Assembly: GCA_900550525.1 (NCBI GenBank)
Contig: URSN01000026.1
Span: 1 to 18,927, forward strand
Length of the DNA stretch: 18,927 bases
DNA from: an uncultured Eubacteriales bacterium
Lineage (GTDB): Bacteria > Bacillota > Clostridia > Christensenellales > CAG-138
Reading direction: 5' to 3'
Positions 14,521-18,927 of this stretch are shown here, one piece after another. Position 1 is the first letter of the stretch, and every line of letters starts with the position of its first letter. The translations under genes and the position numbers were made by a program. The notes under the pieces are model-generated. The model did no database searches and was not told the DNA's origin. It saw only the letters and a program-made list of their open reading frames with translations.

Positions 14521-15092
14521 GCGCCCGCCTCCGGCAGCGCGCCCGCCTCGCGCAGCATGCGGTACAGCAGCGGCAGCGGCATGCCGATGACGTTGAAGTA
14601 GTTGCCCTCGATCCGGTCCACGTAGACGGCGAACGGCCCCTGCACGCCGTAGGCGCCCGCCTTGTCGAGCGGGTCGCCGCTTGCGACGTAGCGGTCGATC
14701 TCCTGCGCGCTCATGGGCGCGAAGGTCACGCGCGTCGTCTCGTGCCGCACGTCCGCCCGGCCGTGCGCGATGACCGCCACGCCCGTGTACACCGTGTGGG
14801 TGCGCCCCTGCATCCGGGAAAGGTACGCGCGCGCAACCTCAGGCGTGTGCGGCTTGCCCAGGATCTCTCCATCGAGCCACACGACCGTGTCCGCGCCGAT
14901 GACGCACTCGTCCGGGTAGGCGGCGGCGACGGCGGACGCCTTTTGCAGCGCGATGGCGCGCACGGCCTCGTCCGGGCCGGCGTGCGCGGGCATCACCTCC
15001 TCGGCGTGGCTCGGCACGACCGTGAACGTGAGCCCCATGAGCGCGAGCAGCTCCCGCCTGCGCGGGGATTCGGAAGCGAGGATGATGCGCAT
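14517..15092 (-). CDS. maf: Maf-like nucleoside triphosphate pyrophosphatase
   Basis: 191 residues. Family motifs: ILASESPRRRELL (residues 4-16, the S-x-S-P-R-R nucleotide loop), VIGADTVVWLDGEILGKP, the SRMQGRTHTVYTGV segment and DPLDKAGAYGVQG (Lys and Gln for catalysis and selectivity). Maf proteins hydrolyse non-canonical or modified nucleoside triphosphates (house-cleaning) in the cytoplasm. The start at 15092 is chosen because the motif begins at residue 4 and GGAGG precedes it, inside the xth 3' end; the start is 1 nt past the xth stop. Its own stop overlaps the uvrC ATG. Operon with xth and uvrC. Confidence 0.92.
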   Translation of the reverse strand: MRIILASESPRRRELLALMGLTFTVVPSHAEEVMPAHAGPDEAVRAIALQKASAVAAAYPDECVIGADTVVWLDGEILGKPHTPEVARAYLSRMQGRTHTVYTGVAVIAHGRADVRHETTRVTFAPMSAQEIDRYVASGDPLDKAGAYGVQGPFAVYVDRIEGNYFNVIGMPLPLLYRMLREAGALPEAGA

Positions 15093-15093
15093 G

Positions 15094-15852
15094 TCAGTCC
15101 TCCAGCAGCAGGGCGACCGGACAGTGGTCGCTGCCGTATACGTCGCTGAGGATGCGGCTGTCACCGACGCGCGGCGCCAGCCGGTTCGATACGATGAAAT
15201 AGTCGATGCGCCAGCCCGCGTTGCGCGCGCGCGCGCCGTAGCGGTAGCTCCACCAGGAGTAGGCGCCCGCCGCGTCCGGGTAGAGCAGGCGGAAGCTGTC
15301 GGTAAAGCCGGCCGCGAGCAGCTCGCTCATCTTGGCGCGCTCCTCATCGGTAAAGCCGGCGCTGCCGCGGTTGGGGCCCGGGTTTTTGAGGTCGATCTCG
15401 CGGTGCGCCACGTTCAGGTCGCCGCAGAGGACGACGGGCTTTTTCGCGTCGAGCGCGACCAGATGGGCGCGCAGCGCATCCTCAAACGCCATGCGGTAGG
15501 GCAGGCGCGAGAGCGTCTCCTGCGCGTTTGGCGAGTAGCACGTGACAAAATACAGCCCCGGCAGCTCCACGGTGATCACGCGCCCCTCGCTGTCGAACGC
15601 CGGGTCGCCGAGCCCGTTGACCACATCGAGCGGCTCCTGCCGGCAGAACACCGCCGTGCCGGAATAGCCCTTTTTTTCCGCGCTGTTCCAGTACTGCCGG
15701 TAGCCGGGCAGCGGCACGTCCGCCTGATGCGGCTGCATCTTCGTTTCCTGCAAAGCCAGCAGATCGGGCGCCTGCGAGGCGGCAAAGTCCAAAAAGCCCT
15801 TGCCCATGCAGGCGCGCAGGCCGTTCACGTTCCACGAGATCATCTTCATCAT
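15094..15852 (-). CDS. xth: Exodeoxyribonuclease III / AP endonuclease
   Basis: 252 residues from the ATG at 15852. EEP-fold residues are all visible: Asn8 (SWNVNGLR), Glu36 (LQETKMQ), Tyr106 (CYSPNA), Asp145 and Asn147 (CGDLNVAH), Asp217 (RIDYF), and Asp242-His243 (SDHCPV). It matches ExoA/XthA, which cuts DNA 5' to abasic sites in base-excision repair. A TATAAT box ends 6 nt before this ATG and no ribosome binding site is present, so the message is probably leaderless. A longer in-frame start at 15888 lies upstream of the -10. The downstream maf and uvrC genes make a DNA-maintenance operon. Confidence 0.93.
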   Translation of the reverse strand: MMKMISWNVNGLRACMGKGFLDFAASQAPDLLALQETKMQPHQADVPLPGYRQYWNSAEKKGYSGTAVFCRQEPLDVVNGLGDPAFDSEGRVITVELPGLYFVTCYSPNAQETLSRLPYRMAFEDALRAHLVALDAKKPVVLCGDLNVAHREIDLKNPGPNRGSAGFTDEERAKMSELLAAGFTDSFRLLYPDAAGAYSWWSYRYGARARNAGWRIDYFIVSNRLAPRVGDSRILSDVYGSDHCPVALLLED

Positions 15853-15858
15853 GGCCCC

Positions 15859-15888
15859 ATTATACGCCATCGCGCGCGCATTGGACAA
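15859..15888 (-). promoter_or_regulatory. Promoter of the xth-maf-uvrC operon
   Basis: On the minus strand, TTGTCC (15888-15883), an 18-nt spacer and a perfect TATAAT (15864-15859). Six bases separate the -10 from the xth ATG. Confidence 0.65.
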
Positions 15889-16012
15889 GCCGTGCGCGCA
15901 AATTCCGCGATCCGCCGCCCGCCCTGCGCCGCCCCTCGCCCCCCCGCGCAGGGCCTGACGGCCGGAAGGCGCAGGCGGCGAGGCGGACGGACAAAAACCT
16001 TCGCACCGGGGC

Positions 16013-16041
16013 TTGACGCGGGCGGCGTCCGGTGGTATGCT
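16013..16041 (+). promoter_or_regulatory. Promoter of the Crp/Fnr-ABC transporter operon
   Basis: TTGACG (16013-16018), a 17-nt spacer and TATGCT (16036-16041), predicted start near 16048. Confidence 0.7.
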
Positions 16042-16047
16042 TGTTCC

Positions 16048-16061
16048 GTCTCAAATGAGAC
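16048..16061. promoter_or_regulatory. Perfect palindrome at the operon start, candidate operator
   Basis: GTCTCA (16048-16053) and TGAGAC (16056-16061) are perfect inverted repeats around AA. They lie on the predicted transcript start, 12 nt before the regulator's ATG. The size and symmetry suit a Crp/Fnr-family dimer; binding there would block transcription, suggesting autorepression. Confidence 0.55.
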
Positions 16062-16073
16062 AGTTTGGAGGGA

Positions 16074-16766
16074 ATGAAAACGGGAGCGGGAACGGCCGCA
16101 TACAGGCAGGCGGATCTGGCCACCCTGCGGCAGACGGCGCTCTTTGCCGGGCTGACGGAGGCGCAGCTGCGCCCGCTGCTCGAGCGGCCGGGCGTATCCG
16201 TCGCGTCGTTCCGGCGCGGGGAGACGATCTACGCCCCGGCTCAGTTCTCGCGCAGCCTGGGCGTGCTGCTGTCCGGCTCGGCCACGGTCGAAAAGCGCGG
16301 CGGCGCGAACAAGATGCTCATGAGCGTGCTGCGCGCAGGCGACCTGTTCGGCGCGGCGTCGCTGTTCGCGCCGGCGGACGCGCCGTATGTGGTCAGCATC
16401 CGCGCGGCGGCGGCCGTGCGCGCGCTGCTGATCGGCGAGGCGGCGCTAATCGCGCTGCTGCGGGAGGATTTTCGCCTTGCGGAGAACTACATGCGCTACT
16501 TGACGGGCCGCATCCGCTTTCTCAACCGGCGCATCGAGGGCTTTGTCCGCCCGAGCGTGGAGGAGCGGCTGCTGCTGTTTCTGGAGAGCAACGCGCAGGG
16601 GGGCGTCTGCACGCTGCCGTTTGGCATGACGGCGCTGGCGCAGGCGCTGTGCGCCGGCCGCGCCACGCTGTACCGCGCGCTCGACGCGCTCGAGGCGGCG
16701 GGCCGCATCCGGCGCGAGGGAAGGACCATCGTATTGTACCAAAAGGAGGAGGAGATACAACCATGA
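16074..16766 (+). CDS. Crp/Fnr-family transcriptional regulator
   Basis: 230 residues. An N-terminal cyclic-nucleotide-binding-like beta-roll spans about 20-130 (FRRGETIYAPAQFSRSLGVLLSGSA, in two halves, then AGDLFGAASLF at 88-98). A long dimerisation helix follows at about 130-165, and a C-terminal winged HTH (about 178-222; MTALAQALCAGRATLYRALDAL). Only Cys179 and Cys193 are present, so there is no FNR-type four-Cys iron-sulfur site; the effector is unknown. ATG 16074 has GGAGGG only 2 nt upstream, an unusually short gap; a TTG at 16065 is the alternative. The stop overlaps the next start (ATGA), so it is translationally coupled to the transporter it probably controls. Confidence 0.85.
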   Translation: MKTGAGTAAYRQADLATLRQTALFAGLTEAQLRPLLERPGVSVASFRRGETIYAPAQFSRSLGVLLSGSATVEKRGGANKMLMSVLRAGDLFGAASLFAPADAPYVVSIRAAAAVRALLIGEAALIALLREDFRLAENYMRYLTGRIRFLNRRIEGFVRPSVEERLLLFLESNAQGGVCTLPFGMTALAQALCAGRATLYRALDALEAAGRIRREGRTIVLYQKEEEIQP

Positions 16767-17731
16767 AACGGAACAAACGCCCGATCGGACGCATCCTTGC
16801 CGTCCTGCTTGCAGCGCTGCTCGCGCTGCTGAGCGCGGGCTGCGCCCAGCAGCAGAGCGCGCCCGTCGTGCTCAACGTCGCCGCGCTCAAGGGGCCGACG
16901 GGCATGGGCCTTGCCTACGTCATGTCGGAACAGGCGGACGCCTATCACATCGAGCTGTTCGACGCGCCGGACGTGGTCACCGGCAAGTTTGTCAACGGCG
17001 AGATCGACATCGCCGCCGTGCCGGTCAACCTGGCCGCGACGCTGTACAACAAGACCGACGGCGAGGCCGTCATGATCGCGATCAATACGCTCGGCGTGCT
17101 CTACGTGCTTGAGAACGGGGACAGCGTGCAGTCCATCGCCGACCTGGCGGGCAGGAAGCTCTACGCCACCGGGCAGGGCAGCACGCCCGAGTATGTGCTC
17201 GACTACCTGCTGGAGCAGAACGGCCTGAGCGGGCAGGTGGAGGTGGAGTACCTGGCCGAGCACGCCACGCTCGCCGCGATGGTCGCCTCCGGCGAGGCGG
17301 AGCTGGCCATGCTGCCGGAGCCGAACGTGTCCTCCGTGCTGGTCAAGAGCGAGACGGCGCGCATCGCGCTCGACCTGACGGCCGAGTGGGACGCGGTGTG
17401 CGACACGGCGCTGCTGCAGGGCTGCTACATCGTGCGCCGCTCCGTGCTTGAGCAGGAGCCGGAGGCGGTGAAGGCGTTCGTCGAGGCCGCGGCGGATTCG
17501 GCCGCGCGCGTCGTCGGCGAGGAGGGCGCGGCCGCGCTTGTGGCGGAGCTGGGCATCGTCGGCTCGGAGGCCATCGCCGCGCGCGCCATCCCCAACTGCA
17601 ACATCGTCTGCATCACCGGCGAGCAGATGCGTCAGGCGGCCAGCGCCATGCTGCAGGTGCTCTTTGACGCCGATCCCACGTCCGTCGGCGGGGCGCTGCC
17701 GGACGACGCGCTCTATGCGTCGCTGGATTGA
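16763..17731 (+). CDS. ABC transporter substrate-binding lipoprotein (NMT1/SsuA/TauA-like)
   Basis: 322 residues. The signal peptide ends in a clear lipobox LSAGC (Cys27). The mature protein is a type II periplasmic-binding fold: LNVAALKGPTGMGLAYVMS, then FVNGEIDIAAVPVNLAATLYNK and DLAGRKLYATGQGSTPEYVLDYLL, a pattern of nitrate/sulfonate/taurine/pyrimidine-precursor binding proteins. In a Gram-positive-type cell it would be anchored outside the membrane, delivering ligand to the permease encoded next. The ligand is not assignable. AAGGAGGAGG precedes the ATG, and the start overlaps the regulator's stop by 4 nt. The last 17 nt overlap the permease gene. Confidence 0.88.
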   Translation: MKRNKRPIGRILAVLLAALLALLSAGCAQQQSAPVVLNVAALKGPTGMGLAYVMSEQADAYHIELFDAPDVVTGKFVNGEIDIAAVPVNLAATLYNKTDGEAVMIAINTLGVLYVLENGDSVQSIADLAGRKLYATGQGSTPEYVLDYLLEQNGLSGQVEVEYLAEHATLAAMVASGEAELAMLPEPNVSSVLVKSETARIALDLTAEWDAVCDTALLQGCYIVRRSVLEQEPEAVKAFVEAAADSAARVVGEEGAAALVAELGIVGSEAIAARAIPNCNIVCITGEQMRQAASAMLQVLFDADPTSVGGALPDDALYASLD

Positions 17732-18461
17732 GAACCGCTTTGTGCGCGCGTGCCTGACCGTCGCCGTCTACCTGCTCGTGTGGCAGGCCGCTGCGGCGGC
17801 GGTCGCACGTCCGCTGCTGCTGCCGGGGCCGGCGCTCACGCTGCGCCGGCTCTTTGCGCTGCTGGGCGAGCCGGAGAGCTACGCGGCCATCGCGCTGACG
17901 CTCGGGCGCGTGCTGCTGGGCTTCCTGCTCGGCACGGCGGCGGGGGTGCTGCTGGGCGCGCTCACGGGCGCGTCGCGCTTTGCGGACGCGCTGCTCTCGC
18001 CGCTGCGCGGCGTGGTCAAGGCCACGCCCGTCACGTCGTTCATCCTGCTGGCGCTGCTGTGGTTTTCCTCCGGCATGGTGCCGGTGTGGATCGCGCTGCT
18101 GATGGTGCTGCCGGTCGTATGGGCGGCGGTGCTCGAGGCCGTGCGTGAGACCGACCCGGCGCTGCTGGAAATGGCGCGCGCCTTCCGCCTGCCGCGGCGG
18201 CGGCAGATCCGCGAGATCTATGCCCCGTCGGCGCTGCCGCCGGTGCTGGCGGCGTGCTCCACGGCGCTGGGCTTTGCATGGAAATCCGGCGTCGCGGCGG
18301 AGATCCTCGCCCTGCCGCGCCTGGCGGTGGGCAGCTATCTGTACCGCTCGAAGGTGACGCTGGAGACGGCGGACCTGTTCGCCTGGACGCTGTGCGTCAT
18401 CGTGCTGTCCATGCTGCTCGAGCGCGCGCTGGTGCGCCTGATGCGGAGGATACGGCCATGA
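17715..18461 (+). CDS. ABC transporter permease (SsuC/TauC-like)
   Basis: 248 residues with about six membrane helices. The EAA loop, which contacts the ATPase, is recognisable as LLEMARAFRLPRRRQIREIY followed by APSALP, in the C-terminal half. VKATPVTSFILLALLWF is typical of nitrate/sulfonate/taurine permeases of the BPD_transp_1 family. The ATG at 17715 lies inside the end of the binding-protein gene (17-nt overlap), and the stop overlaps the ATPase start (ATGA), so all parts are translationally coupled. Confidence 0.88.
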   Translation: MRRWIENRFVRACLTVAVYLLVWQAAAAAVARPLLLPGPALTLRRLFALLGEPESYAAIALTLGRVLLGFLLGTAAGVLLGALTGASRFADALLSPLRGVVKATPVTSFILLALLWFSSGMVPVWIALLMVLPVVWAAVLEAVRETDPALLEMARAFRLPRRRQIREIYAPSALPPVLAACSTALGFAWKSGVAAEILALPRLAVGSYLYRSKVTLETADLFAWTLCVIVLSMLLERALVRLMRRIRP

Positions 18462-18927
18462 TCGAGCTCTCCGGCGTTACGGTGCGCTTTGGCGCGCGCA
18501 CGGCGCTCTCCAACTTTTCCGCCCGCCTGCCGGACGAGGGAACGGTCGCGCTGCGCGGCGCGTCCGGCGCGGGCAAGACGACGCTGCTGCGCGTGTTGGC
18601 GGGGCTGCTCAGGCCGGACGCGGGCACGGTGACGGGCCTTGCGGGGCGGCGGATCGGGTTTGTGTTCCAGGAGGACCGGCTGCTGCCGTGGCGCACGGCG
18701 CTGCAAAACGTGGCGCTCGTGTCGGACGAGGCGCGCGCAAAGGAGCTGCTTAAGCGGCTGGATCTTGGCGGCGCGCTGGCGCTGCGGCCCGCCGCGCTCT
18801 CGGGCGGGATGCGCCGCCGCGTGGCCATCGCGCGCGCGCTGGCCGTTTACGGCCACGTGCTGCAGCGGGACGAGCCGGTCAACGGGCAGGCCGAGGAGCG
18901 GCGCGGACCGCGCGCCGCGCTCGAGCG
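18458..18927 (+). CDS. ABC transporter ATP-binding protein (SsuB/TauB-like), cut by the window end
   Basis: 156 codons are visible and the gene runs off the edge. Walker A is GASGAGKTT with Lys40, the Q-loop is GFVFQEDRLLPWRT, and the ABC signature is LSGGMRRRVAIARAL. After that the expected hydrophobic Walker B (typically LLLDEPF) reads VLQRDEPVNGQAEE, and the D-loop GLD reads GQA: the DE pair is kept but the hydrophobic strand and D-loop are not. The reading frame is intact. This occurs only in the last 70 bases, so it could be local sequence error rather than a real variant. Coupled to the permease by ATGA overlap. Confidence 0.85.
   Translation, partial: MIELSGVTVRFGARTALSNFSARLPDEGTVALRGASGAGKTTLLRVLAGLLRPDAGTVTGLAGRRIGFVFQEDRLLPWRTALQNVALVSDEARAKELLKRLDLGGALALRPAALSGGMRRRVAIARALAVYGHVLQRDEPVNGQAEERRGPRAALE

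Noticed and set aside
12628..14601. A 657-codon plus-strand open frame opposite uvrC
   Set aside because: It is antisense to well-recognised UvrC sequence, low in complexity and without motifs; the openness follows from codon bias on the other strand.
16013..17731. A long single frame running through the regulator gene into the binding protein, suggesting a fusion
   Set aside because: The binding protein has its own ribosome binding site, ATG and signal peptide at 16763; upstream the frame is a Gly/Arg/Ala-rich shadow of the regulator gene.

Overview
This window is a GC-rich (by eye roughly two-thirds G+C) bacterial chromosome segment, densely packed with ordinary housekeeping and transport genes. 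Promoters of the TTGxxx-17-TATAxT type, G-rich ribosome binding sites, a pyrophosphate-dependent phosphofructokinase, an ECF-type transporter subunit and a Crp/Fnr-regulated ABC operon suggest a high-GC member of the Clostridia (Firmicutes), perhaps a gut lineage such as Christensenellales. That placement is inference. I see no phage, insertion sequence, CRISPR array, tRNA or rRNA.

Layout. Positions 1-1182 hold the 3' end of mutY, overlapped by a transglutaminase-fold lipoprotein. At 1188-1927 a good promoter is followed by a roughly 190-nt structured leader ending in an intrinsic terminator, then an ECF transporter S component: the layout of a riboswitch or attenuator, of no class I recognise. 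An EamA exporter follows (2060-2992). It converges on, and overlaps the end of, a minus-strand pair: apbE (FMN transferase lipoprotein) and a membrane-anchored thioredoxin-fold protein lacking the CxxC. PPi-phosphofructokinase (4764-6020) diverges from apbE. A secreted SH3b / cadherin-like / endonuclease-phosphatase protein follows (6336-7796). Then come a minus-strand NUDIX hydrolase and class II fructose-bisphosphate aldolase, back to back with a membrane GT2 glycosyltransferase, then gap (GAPDH) and a conserved small helical protein. The minus-strand unit xth-maf-uvrC (15852 down to 12649) is a DNA-repair/housekeeping operon. The final plus-strand operon (16074 to the end) encodes a Crp/Fnr regulator, a lipoprotein substrate-binding protein, a permease and a partial ATPase of a nitrate/sulfonate/taurine-type importer. 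Its start codons overlap preceding stops, and a perfect palindrome lies at its promoter.

Three glycolytic enzymes (PPi-PFK, aldolase, GAPDH) sit within 7 kb, each with its own promoter. The most unusual points are: (i) uvrC carries three in-frame TAG codons within 48 nt while the protein on both sides, and between the stops, stays recognisable; (ii) the terminator-controlled ECF leader; (iii) the secreted SH3b-EEP architecture; (iv) two or three genes whose -10 box lies only 6-7 nt before the ATG, implying leaderless mRNAs; (v) a perfect palindrome at the start of the Crp/Fnr-ABC operon; (vi) a degraded Walker B in the last 70 bases, which with the uvrC ambers raises the question of local sequence error. 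I found no clearly new multi-gene defence or mobile system.
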